From the NCBI GenBank assembly GCA_018894105.1, contig CM032126.1:11249001-11313000 (forward strand): a stretch of DNA of 64,000 nucleotides, written 5' to 3'. The notes under the pieces were generated by a model. The model saw only the letters and a list, made by a program, of their open reading frames with translations. It was not told the origin of the DNA and ran no database searches. Shown here in pieces: positions 47,892 to 58,832 of the stretch (position 1 is the first letter of the stretch; each line of letters begins with the position of its first letter). The DNA is from Jacaranda mimosifolia (taxonomy: Eukaryota; Streptophyta; Magnoliopsida; Lamiales; Bignoniaceae). The translations under genes and the position numbers were made by a program.

Positions 47892-49939
47892 ATGGAGAGC
47901 GGTCAAGCAGTGAGTCAGATTCCTAGTGAACCCGCTGTTAAACGTTCCAAGTTCTTTTGGCGTGTTTTTCTCATTTTCAACTTCGCTCTTGGCGGTCAGT
48001 CCTCCCAACCTAAACAATCCCAATTTCTTTGTACTAAATCCTTTTTATATACTAAAGTATTCAGATGAAACTTGTAATTGATCTGGGTTTGTGTATAATC
48101 TTAGTTTGCTTAATTTTCTTGGACTGTTTTTGGGTTTTTGTATGTGCGCGTATTTTTCTTGGATTGTGATTTCTACTGCTTTAATTTAACTTTTGCATTG
48201 CGCATCCCAGATGTGTGTATTTGAGGTACCCATGATTCAGAAATTGGGTTGGTGGTTCAGACATAGAGTTTGATTAGAAGATTTGTTCTTTTGGTCGTTA
48301 TAGTTTGTCTATCTTCTTTTTGTTTCCTTGGAAAAACAGGTCATTTGCGGTTCCTACCCCAACAATAAGGCTATGTTCGTCCTCCTATTTTAGTGAGGAA
48401 AACTTGAGAAGATTATTGTTTTCGCTTCTTAGGATAGTACTTTGTGGTGATACTTTTCGTTTTCCTATATGAAATCCAAGATCCAAATATGGGATAAGAG
48501 TTTTTTAGATTTCTTATCTCTATAGTTTTAGAATTTATTCCTGATAATATAGTAGATATTCTACCATGATTCTTGAATGATGAAACTTCCAGCTCTAGCT
48601 TCCTTTCCTGGGATGCACAAGATAGCCTTTGGCCATCTAAATTGCAGTTTTATATGTGAATTATTTCACCTGAGGACAAAATACTTCTTCAAATATTGTT
48701 TGATATTGTAAATTATAATTTCAGAGGAGTTGCTGCTGGCTGCAACTTTTCTGTATTTCTACTTTTGAGTTCAAAAATAGAATGTAGGTTTGATGAAACG
48801 CTGGTTTGGCTTCAATGTCTCTCTAAATTATAAGTTGAAATGTGAATTCTATTACTTAAGGAAAAGTTGATTTCATAATGTTCTTTTTTGGCGCAAATAA
48901 AGACATTATTAATATTTGATTACTTAATGGTAGAAAGGTAAAGCATGGGCAGAGTTTGTCATCCTAGTGACATACTAAGGTCTTTATGCAAAGGTCAAGC
49001 AAAACGGAAGTACACACATCAAAAAGTTTAGATGCATATTCTCTATATTCATAGTTGAATGCAACTTGCAAAATTTGAGGAGCTTGTTGCAAATTAGCTT
49101 CGTGGATTCTGTAGCTTTAGTTTAACTTAACTTTTGAGCCTAGGAAATATTAACAGTGTATTCATTGTTTCATCCACTGGGATTTATTTTGACCAATTGT
49201 GATGTCCTATGATGAATAGTTAGTGGAGAAGATATATGTTCCTTTTTGTTTAAAGCCTTTTTACGTGTTTGTGTCCGCATCTTGCCTTACTCTTTTAGCC
49301 AGCCAATTAGCTATTTTTCTCTTTTCATTCATGTGTTTTCTGCTGTTAAACTGTTTATTTTAAGTAGTCTTTATTGGTCTAGAAATTGATTATGCAAAGA
49401 GAAAACACACTGCAATGCACTTCTTCTTTCTTCCATCCCTGTTCCTTTTTTTGGCTAGCATAGTTGAGATTCAGTATTGGATTTTTTCCTTTTCCCCCTT
49501 GGCCCGGAATTCAGAAATGAGAGCGCATTAGCAGTTAAGGAAAAGAGATCATTTTCTCCTTTTTACATGAAGCATTTAATTCTCTAGAACTTAAGGAGTC
49601 TGATTTTTGTTTGTTTCTATTTCTACAGCATACATGTTTGCACAGGCAGGTAAGAAAGAAGGACGGAAAGAGAAGAGTAAAGCCCCAGCTAAAGTTGCCG
49701 CCGCTCCAGCTGCACCGACTGTTTCCATCCACAAGGAACCAGCATTCTCTCTTCCTGTTGAAAAGCCTGTAATTGTGCGGCAGCCTATTCCTGAGGATCG
49801 TCAACGTGAACTTTTCACATGGATGCTGGAAGAGAAAAGAAAAATTAAACCACAGGATCAAGAAGAGAAGCAGAAAATTGATGAAGAGAAAGCGATTCTT
49901 AAGGAGTTTATTCGCTCAAAGTCAATTCCAAGTATTTGA
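47892..49939 (+). CDS. Small single-span membrane protein, two exons
   Basis: Join 47892-47994 and 49629-49939 (intron GTCAGT...CTACAG), 137 residues. The protein begins MESGQAVSQIPSEP, has a basic KRSK before a hydrophobic segment FFWRVFLIFNFALGAYMFA (about residues 20-38), then a Lys-rich GKKEGRKEKSK stretch, an Ala/Pro linker, and a charged helical C-terminus (RQRELFTWMLEEKRK ... EEKAILKEFIRSK). The layout suggests an N-in membrane anchor with a soluble tail. The splice joins GGC G|CA TAC within the hydrophobic segment. An in-frame ATG lies upstream at 47772, but the added sequence has no domain and 47892 gives a compact protein. I recognise a conserved plant type but no function. Confidence 0.8.
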
Positions 49940-50547
49940 TGCCTAGGCTGACAAAACTAGTTTTCAGTTGGCTGTAACATGCACGTCCCATCATAGATAT
50001 ACTTCACATTTTCGTAAGTCAGTGGCATCAAAGTTTCCTTTGATAATTAGACTCCCAGGGACTAGACCTCATATAGACCTGAGTTTGATGACTTCAAATT
50101 AGAATGTTTCTGCAGTAAGTCGCGGAAGATTTTTGAAGAGCTGAACCTCTAATGTTACTGCTCCTAGCTGTGTACTTAGTATTTGGTTGGTTGGTTGGAG
50201 GGACGGGGGATTTCTTCTTTAACTGGGAATGGAGGATTTACATTGAACTCTTGGCAATGCCTCCATCTACATCAGCGGGTGGATGGAGGTGAATTTCTGA
50301 AGTATTCTTCTTGATAAGCAAAAATTGTTTAGTCACGAATAAATTCATAAACTGAATTGTTTATCGATAATTCTCATGTCTTCATCTTAAATGTTCTAAT
50401 AATATTCTATTTTGGGCATATAACAATACAAGGAAAGAAGATAATGCTCGAATTTCCCACCACAATACACAACTTAAATCAAGAAATTAAAGCTGGCCAC
50501 TTTCTTGTAGAGTTATTGTGCAAGCCTAATTCAATCTCAAGAAGTAA
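49940..50547. other. 3' region of the small membrane protein gene
   Basis: Untranslated trailer and spacer; no other feature. The TAA at 50545-50547 is the left target duplication of the next element. Confidence 0.5.
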
Positions 50548-52591
50548 GGCCTTGTTTGGTTGCCAACTCTCAATTTGTTTTCCAACTCCTAAAATATAAA
50601 CAAATAACTCATACGCATTTTCCAGCTCCACTCCCAAAACACACCCAAAAAGCCCAAAATACTCTCCCAAGTCATTTTCTACCCATTCTAGTCCTTTCAT
50701 TTTTTTGTCCCCCACCCAATTTATATATACATAAACATAAATAATTTTAAGGATTAAATTCATTTTGCCCACATGTATTATGAAATTGGTATCATTTACC
50801 CCTCTCTACTATCAAATCTTCAAACACCCCCCTGACCTCTAACAGAAGAAATGGATGATGTGGCAATTATGCTCCCTTTTTTGGCCTTGTAAATTTTTAT
50901 TCCTAAATTGACCTCATAAGATCTATATAATGTACTATCATTTTTGCAACATGAACATTAACTTTCTGCAAAAAAATAAATGAACAAAAAATTTTTTTTT
51001 AAAAAAGCCATCCATTCATTTATTAAAAAAATTCTATTTCATTTATATGCTCACCTCATTAACCAAAATTCATAACAATTCTTCCAATTTAAAATTTTTA
51101 AATAGTGTTTTTTGATACTCAAGCACTTATACATCTAATTTTGGAGGAGTATGGTGTGATTGTGTTAAACCACCACCTACACACACTTTGTAGACTCTAA
51201 ATAATTTGAAAAAAAAATTATTGGCTGTTGTTATTAGGATGTAAGTAATTTTTATTTATAATTTTTTAACTATTTATGATATCTACTAATTATTTAATTT
51301 TTTTTATAGAAGCCAAAATGGATGCAAATTTATTGTTGGATTGAGCCAAATTTATGTGACAGAGAAATAGAGATTGGAGAATTATTATTGAAGTTTATGG
51401 ATCAAAGAAATGAAAAAAATAATAGATTGCAAGCAATCAATAAAATCTTTCAATTTAACAATGAAAAATTACACAAAAAAAGTAGCTATAATGATTTTTT
51501 TTATAACCATTATAGCTACTTCCATTGTGTGTAACCCTTTTTTTTTTTTTTTTTAATATTTAACCCTTTTTAATACACACAACGGACGTAGCTATAATGG
51601 TTATTAAAAAAAGAATCATTATAATTACTTCCGTTGTGTAATTTTTCATTGCTAAGTTGAAAGATTCTATTGATTGCTTGCAAGCTATTATTATTATTTT
51701 TCATTTCTTTAATCCATAAACTTCAATAATAATTATTCAATCTCTATTCCTCTGTCACATACATTTGGCTCAATCCAACAATAAATTTGCATCCATTTGG
51801 CTTCTATAAAAATAAATAATTAGTAAATATCATAAATAGTTAAAAATTTATAAATAAAACTTACTTACATCTTAATCACAACAATCAACAAATTTTTTCC
51901 CCAAATTAGTTAGTGTATGAAGTGTGTGTATAGGTGGTGGTTTGACACAACACACCATGCTCCTGTAAAATTAGATGTATAAGTGCTTGAGCATCAACAA
52001 AAACTATTTAAAAATTTTAAATTGGAAGAATTGTTATGAATTTTGGTTAATGAGGTGAGCATATAAATAAAATTAAATTTTTTTAGCAAATTTATTTATT
52101 TATTTTTGTTCATTTATTTTTTTGCAAAAAGTTAATGTTCATGTTGCAAAAATGATAGTGTATTATATAGATCTCATAAGGCCAATTTGGAAATAAAAAT
52201 TTACTAGACCAACAAAAGGAGCATAATTGCCACATCATCCATTTATTCCGTTAATTCACTAACGGTGTCAGAGGTCTTGGGGGATATTTGAGGGTTTTGA
52301 TAATAGATGAGGGTAATTAATAGCAAATCCATAATATAGGGGGGCAGAATGAATTTAACCCTTATTTTAAACTCTTCATTTCGCCCCCCATCGACCCAAC
52401 AAAAAAGTTATTGATTTGACATTTTGTCCCTTTCCAAAATACAAATAAACAAATAATTTTCTTCCAATTCATTATCCACTTGTCACCCAAAACACAAATA
52501 AACAACTATCACATTTCTCAACTCCACTTTCCAAAAACTATTTTGCCAAAATTTTTTGGCAAAATTCCCTAATTCACGACCAAACAAAGCT
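50548..52591. mobile_element. Harbinger-type nonautonomous element with GGCCTTGTTTGG tip
   Basis: Starts GGCCTTGTTTGGTTGCC and ends ACCAAACAAAGCT, inverted tips typical of Tourist/Harbinger MITEs, and is flanked by TAA (50545-50547, 52592-52594). Without the internal 1.6-kb element it is about 430 bp. It ends about 300 bases before the start codon of the 12-exon gene, so it may sit in that gene's promoter. Confidence 0.85.
50751..52361. mobile_element. Mutator-like foldback element, 1.6 kb, arms about 790 bp
   Basis: Starts GGATTAAATTCATTTTGCCC and ends with the matching inverse GAATTTAACCC. Flanks TAATTTTAA (50742-50750) and TTATTTTAA (52362-52370) form a 9-bp duplication with one difference, the length typical of Mutator-like elements. 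The two halves are inverted copies meeting near 51556 in a T-rich centre, so the whole element can fold into one hairpin. Near the centre the right arm holds a smaller hairpin (AACGGACGTAGC...TTCCGTTGT). The ORF at 51322-51534 lies in the arm and is not taken as a gene. Confidence 0.88.
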
Positions 52592-52896
52592 TAAGTTTTT
52601 TTCCAGAGTTTTTAGTTTCACCTTTTAACAGCTGAGGTGTCCAGAGCGAGACAAAAGGAGAGATTTGGTTTTGAACCCTTTGAGGTGGTTAATAAACACC
52701 GCACAAAGCAACGGACCCCATCAAATGCCTCTAAATCCACCCAACCATATCCTCCCAGCCAATCCTTCAATGTCCAGCACTGCAATTTCTTGCTGATTTG
52801 GCCCAGTAACTTCAATTTTGGTTCAGACATAATAAAGTGCTTGAGCTTAGCAGTTTATTTCTTGTTCCACTTTAGGCTGCAAGTCCTTCGTTTCCA
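52592..52896 (+). promoter_or_regulatory. Promoter/leader region of the 12-exon gene
   Basis: About 300 bases between the Harbinger-type element and the start codon. The ORFs at 52618-52830 and 52637-52948 are incidental. The true reading starts at the ATG at 52897. Confidence 0.5.
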
Positions 52897-55800
52897 ATGC
52901 CAGGAACCATACAAGTTACAGGTATGCTCAGCATCCCTCCAACAGTAACAGTATGTCAAATGAGAATTCCTTTATACTAATTCTGTTCTATACAATTGAT
53001 TCACTCTTGTAGTTCTGGAATTCAAGGATATTTCATCTTCATCAGAACCCTCTGCAAAATCCCTGAAAGGCAAACAACTCAAACCTCCTAATTTCCTTTC
53101 TTTTCCGGTGTCTCTTGCTATAAGAATTTCTTGTTACCTAGTTTTTGTTTTTCATACCAGTTTCCATGGGGAAAACACAGTATCAGACTTGGGACAAGGG
53201 GCACTTCTCGTTGTAATGACTCTGACCTTCACTCTGATTATGTAAACTTCATATAGCAAGTATGCAGTTTAATAAACAGTAAATTACTGATATTTTTACA
53301 GCCCCATTACAAAACTTCGCGAGGATTTAGTTGTTACTCTTCTGGATGCTGGGGGAAATGAGATAGGGCATGCAGGTATACGAGTTACCTATTTATGCAG
53401 TTTGAACTTGCTAAAACTATAGTTTTCCCAAAGGAGGTAATTTTGATGTTTTATATTTGGATAGACATTCAGACAATGCAAATCATTGAGAAGGGATCTT
53501 GGGATGAGGTTTGCTCCATAAATGGAGGTGGGCATGTGCACATGAAGTTGCAATTCATTCTCAGTGAGGAGGAACGCAACCGCATTCGCATTATGGTACT
53601 GTTTTTACCGATTATTTATTGGCATCTACATCGTTGCAATGCAAGCAATTTTCCCTAGAAAAATGGACAATTTTTTTATAAGGGAGGCTATCTTTACCTC
53701 AGATCCTTGGTCAAGAATTACTACAATAAAAGCTTGGAGATGCAAGATGTATTTTAGAGTGTTCTCTTTTATTACACAAGAAACAAATGGTATCCTTTAG
53801 TTCATACCCGAACTTTGTACAAAAGAAGCGTCACAACTGGGTAATTTTGTATCCCCCATGAACATTGTAGATATGTTTAGTTTAGTCATTCCTCTGTTGT
53901 CTCCATAATTATGGGGAAGATTGTCTCGCTTTTGGAGTTTCATACTTAAGATGGCCCTGAAGATACGAAATAGTCGAGCAAATGAACATATGAGTTTTTG
54001 AGACATCCTTGGGGGTTTCAGGAGTATATCTTTCAACCAGAAAATCTGTGATGATCATTTGTTAGAAGTTGTTTCATGATAGAGAGTGTTTACAATACTC
54101 TATTTCTAATTTGGGAGAAAGTTAGACATCTATCAAGGACTCAATCTTTAGAAGGTGTTGATGTGCAATCGCATTTGCATTGGATTTTCATTTGTTGGTG
54201 GCATAACATTGCTCTTTGGTACTTTGTGCTTGCAGAGAGAATCTGCAATGAAGAAGAAACTTGAGACGAATCCAAACATCAACCTTAGACTTTCAGAAAC
54301 TGTTAGTTCTACTTATGATTTTGTAGTGACATCCACAACAAATGAACAGAAGGTCTCCGGTTAGTTCTCATTTACTCATGAAACAGTGAACCATGCATTT
54401 TTTGAATGGGGGATTAATTAACAATGATGGCATATGTTTTCAATTTGTTGGAGTCTTCATTTCTCAGAGGAAATTTTAATGATTGTATGACTGTGCATGT
54501 TTTAAGATTCCCAGAATGTTGAATTAGATGTAATGAGCCCTAAAGTTGAGGCCTCTCAAGCTGGTTCACCTTCGATTTCTGCTACTTCCTCTGCCGTCTC
54601 ACTGTCTGGTTACCAAAAGGAAAGAGGAAGCAGCCTTGAAAGTGCAATCCCAGTTAAGGAATTATCAGTTTTATGCTAGTCCATTTTTGTTTTGACAAAA
54701 AGTATATTGAACAAGTTTCTGGTTTCACCTAACAATCAAAAGTTCCCTGTTTTAGAATACTACAGATGGAAGTCAAGGTGCTCCTTCTTCTGTTAAATAT
54801 GGACTCAAAACAGAATCTCCTCAAGTACATGAAGGACTACCGGCGGAGAAAATTGAAACCCAACCACTTGTTAGTATAAGATCAGACATTGAGGAAGGGT
54901 CTTCATCTAAGTTGTCAGTTTCGGCCATCTCTGATAAGGACAATTCAGTTGCCTCTGAGTTGCAAGGTCCTCTGGAGAGAACTCCTAGCAATGTGAGGAA
55001 AATGATAAGTGCCTTTGAAAATAGTCAACTTCAGGTACTTGTTTTCTATTGGCTTCCAAGTTTGTGCTTTCTTTCTGCTTACTACAAAAGGAATGCATGT
55101 GATTATTGATTATGCAAACTAAGGACATGGTCCTTATGGACTCCAAGCAGGAAGTGAAATCCCTGAAGAATACACCATCAGTACAATCTCAATTAAACAG
55201 ATTTAAAAAGGAAGGCTTGTTGGAGGATGAGGAACCGAAAGCTGCCGTGCATCCAGCAGATACAAGTTTGAGAAATTTTAAGGATCACTTTGCCGGAAAA
55301 GATTCAAATATTGAGGATATGCCCAAAGCAGCTTCTAGAGGCACTGTGATGGAACTAGAAAAATCAGCTGTTGATTTAATGAGGCAATCGACTTCAGAAA
55401 CAGCAACGAGTTCTGGAAGAATGCCTGAGGAACATTCTCAAGTAACTCAAGCTTACAAGCTTTCCTCAAAGCTGCTAAGTTCTTCTGAATCTTGTTCAGT
55501 TGCAGAAGGAAGTGGAAGAGGAAGAGGAACCGGCTTGAAGAGCTCAACCATGATGGGCATCCAAGTGGATTCACATTCGAAACCAAAATCACTAGAATAT
55601 TATAAAGAGGAATATTATTCCTCTCAAAGCTCTGGTATGTGGATATTTCCTGATAACACAAGACGTTTGTGTATAACAACTGCAGGTAAGCAGGTCCTGA
55701 AAAGAGTAGGACATCACCATAGTGAAGCCAAAACCCATCAAGTAAACAAGATTTCTTCACAATCAGAAGTGCTAGAGAAGGTACAATTTCTTAAGTTATT

Positions 55801-57063
55801 TCACTATTAAGTTTCTTCTCAATTTCTTAAGTTTCTTACTATAAGTGGGGCTAGAATGAAGTGAGGAATTTGCGATTGATAAAATTTGGAACTCCAAACA
55901 CGGGTTTCCAATTTGATAAGAATATAATCATTAATTATCATAGTTGCAACTTTTGGAACCTCAAGAAATGTATTTAAACAGCTGACTTCATGAGCTATGA
56001 TGTATATTAAGTATTTGCATTTGAAGGATGGGAAACTTGTGATTAGTGTCATTTTGGTCCGTGTTAATATTTATGTGTCTGCAGAATCTAATGCATGGTA
56101 CAGAAAATAAGATGGAAAAGAATCAGAAAAATGTTGCCAGCCAGCCAGAATCAGGACATGGTAGCTCTCCAGATGACTCATCTAATGGACTAGTTGGACA
56201 GGTAACATTCAATACTTCTTATCATGTTTAGATTAATAGGCACAAGTTGGCTAATTTGTCACTTCGAACATACTTAAAGCTATAAAACAGTGAACTTCTA
56301 ATGAAGTTCATGAGTCATACTTCATCACAATGAATTTCCATTTTAAACTTATGTCATGACTTAATTCTTTAATAAACTTTAGCAGAGACTAGAGACATGT
56401 TATCAGTTTCCAGAAGAGATGGTACCTGCTGCTGAGTTATTCTATTTTCTTTTACTTATCAGGTAATAAAAATTGCAGTCATTTTGGGTTTTGGCGCACT
56501 TGTTTTCCTCACCAGACAAAAGGAACCACGGTATGTGTTTACTGAACAGCTATTATAAAGTTTCCAATCTAATGTTTGCTACTTCTTTTCTTTTTGGTTA
56601 AAAAATATATCCATTTTTTCCAGTTTTGTGAATACTCTGAGATCATAATGTATCAAGAAAGTTGAAAGAATTATTTCCTAATTGTCTTTGTTCTTCACTT
56701 CACATAAGATACTCCTAACATGTACTCCATGCCAGTAAAGCACAACTGATTTGGTCTCAGTATTTGAAACAGGCTTAATATAAAGTCAAAGATATATACG
56801 TAGAACTGAAGCAGATTTCTGATTTGACATGCTGTTAAAAAGACTGTTCAGAGCCAGATCAAATGCAATTTTTGTTACCCGTTTTTTCTTGTGCTCAGAC
56901 ATTGTCTCAATCATTCTTGATTTTCCCTGTTCTTTTATATATATATATGTATGACGGAAAATGTTTTTACAGGAAGAAACACAGAGAAGAAAATGAAAAT
57001 CTCTTCCCTATACCAGATTACATTGATGAAAGAACATTGAAACCATGGTCACCAGAACAATGA
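52897..57063 (+). CDS. C2-like, tail-anchored membrane protein, 12 coding exons
   Basis: Join 52897-52921, 53013-53069, 53161-53212, 53302-53375, 53465-53595, 54236-54352, 54515-54652, 54756-55034, 55124-55780, 56085-56201, 56463-56530, 56973-57063; 601 residues, phases consistent throughout. Starts MPGTIQVTVLEFKD. Residues 1-120 look like a C2-type beta-sandwich (LREDLVVTLLDAGGNEI, GGGHVHMKLQFILSEEERNR). A long Ser/Glu-rich, probably disordered middle follows, with MWIFPDNTRRLCITTAGKQV near residue 440. A hydrophobic segment VIKIAVILGFGALVFLT lies near residues 550-566, and a short tail ends ERTLKPWSPEQ. The likely picture is membrane anchoring near the C-terminus with a lipid- or protein-binding N-terminal domain. 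Exon 2 appears to use a GC donor (AAAG|GCAAAC). Function unknown to me. Confidence 0.85.
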
Positions 57064-57784
57064 AACAATGCACACTCGGCTTCTTCCAGCCAAGTTGAAG
57101 GCTAACATATTCCCCATCCGCCTCCGCCTTAGTGAGGAATTCTCTTCGGTTGCATAGCTTCAGACTTCAGAGACAATGGAAACAAGCACGTCGATCTGAG
57201 GCAATCTCCCTCGTTGCCAGTAACTTCATATTTTTTTTCATTGTATATTCTTTTTTCGTATAAAGTCAATCTAATTTGGGACCACCACTTGTCTTCAGAA
57301 TAATCTTCCTTTCTTTACTTCACTAGTCTAATGTTAGTGAGAGCCACCACAGCCATATACCATCAGTTGAATCTGGTTTAGGAAAAGTGAATAATTTTAA
57401 ACATCTGCAGGCAACCACCTTAGGCTCTCCAATTTTGGAGATCTCATAGATGTAGTTTCTCTTTTATATTTAGGTCTCAACAAGAAAAAATATACCACTT
57501 TTCTTTTTTTACGTTTCAGACATAATATAAAATCTTTACTCCAAAAGTCTCGTGTATATATATTTTTTAAAATAAATTTTAGGCCTAAGAAAAGGTATTA
57601 GGTCTTTAATTTGAAGGCCTTAGTATTAAAATTACATCAATTAATTAATTTATTATAATTTATCAACAACAAAAAAAATGAACTTTATTACTTTGATTCT
57701 CTTAAATCTCCTCTATCATTTTAAAGCCCTCCATTTTCTTATCAATCCTTAACTACATCCTTCTTTTTCAAAACTATACTACTA
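57064..57784. other. 3' region of the 12-exon gene and spacer
   Basis: Trailer sequence to about 57300, then AT-rich DNA; no other feature seen. CTA at 57782-57784 flanks the next element. Confidence 0.4.
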
Positions 57785-58793
57785 GGGCTAGTTTACTTGG
57801 AGTGATATGATTATGAATGATATACAAACAAATAGATATATTTTAAGTTTATCAAGATAAAGCAATATAATTTCACGTTTGATTGGTAAAATTAACTGAA
57901 AAGTAAATTAAAACAAAACATATAATTTTATGATTATAACCTTTTATTATTTATTTTAATATTTTTTATATACTATTTAAGGGTAATTTGGTCTTTTTGA
58001 ATTTTATCCAGCCTAAGAAAAATGTATTAAGCCTCTCACCTTTTGATCTGTATTCCAACTTAATATGGGGCCAATGACTTATCATGGGCCCTATATCTAG
58101 GCAAACAAACAATAAATTAGGAGTAATTATACATCTATCTAGGGGTGTTCAAATCCAATCCAATCCAAAAAAAAACCGACGAACCGATCCAAAAAATCGA
58201 AAACCGATCAAAACCGAGCTTTTTTGGATTGAATTGGATTTGTTTTCTTAAAACCGATTGGCTTGGATCGGTTTTCGGTTTTAATCTAAAAAATCGATCC
58301 AATCCAAACCGAACCAAAATTTATATACTAATAATATAAAAAATATATATCTTAATTGTAAAATACACAAATAAATTAAAATAAACTAAACTTAGGATTT
58401 TTTCACTTTCAAAAATCAAATATATAGGGATAATTATTGTGGACTTATAACTTTATAGTTGTGTGTTCTTACATAATTTAACTTAATTCCACAAGATTAG
58501 TGTGATATGATAGCTAAATAAAATTTACAAATTGATTGATTAAATTAGTTTACTTATCAATAGTAATTTGTCAAATATTTCAATTAAATATTTAAATTGA
58601 AAAACCAATTAACCGATCCAATCCAAACCGATTTAAAATGGATTGGATTTACAATAAAAGTCCAACCAATCCAAACCGATCCAATATACATTATATAGTT
58701 TGGATCGGTTGACTTTTGTCCCAAAACCGATCCAAACCGAACCGCGAACACCCCTACATCTATCAAGCATAATCAATTAAAGCAAACAAGCCC
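57785..58793. mobile_element. Harbinger-like MITE carrying a nested hAT MITE
   Basis: Tips GGGCTAGTTTACTTGG and, inverted from the right, GGGCTTGTTTGCTTTA, flanked by CTA on both sides (57782-57784, 58794-58796). The 3-bp duplication and tips suggest Harbinger/Tourist, although CTA departs from the usual TWA. Without the nested hAT MITE it is about 385 bp. Confidence 0.6.
58140..58756. mobile_element. hAT-type MITE, TIR TAGGGGTGTTC, perfect 8-bp duplication
   Basis: 617 bp beginning TAGGGGTGTTCAAATCC and ending CGCGAACACCCCTA. CATCTATC flanks it exactly on both sides (58132-58139, 58757-58764). Ends are rich in AACCGATCCAA-like phrases in inverted orientation. The perfect duplication suggests a fairly recent insertion. 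Confidence 0.93.
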
Positions 58794-58832
58794 CTAATGT
58801 TCTTCTTTTTCAATGTTAATCACTAAATAATT

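Noticed and set aside
51322..51534. 70-residue ORF upstream of the 12-exon gene
   Set aside because: It lies in the arm of a foldback element, and its inverse copy exists in the other arm.
52637..52948. 103-residue ORF overlapping the first exon of the 12-exon gene
   Set aside because: Different frame from MPGTIQVT, which continues in phase through twelve exons; the longer ORF is an accident in the leader.
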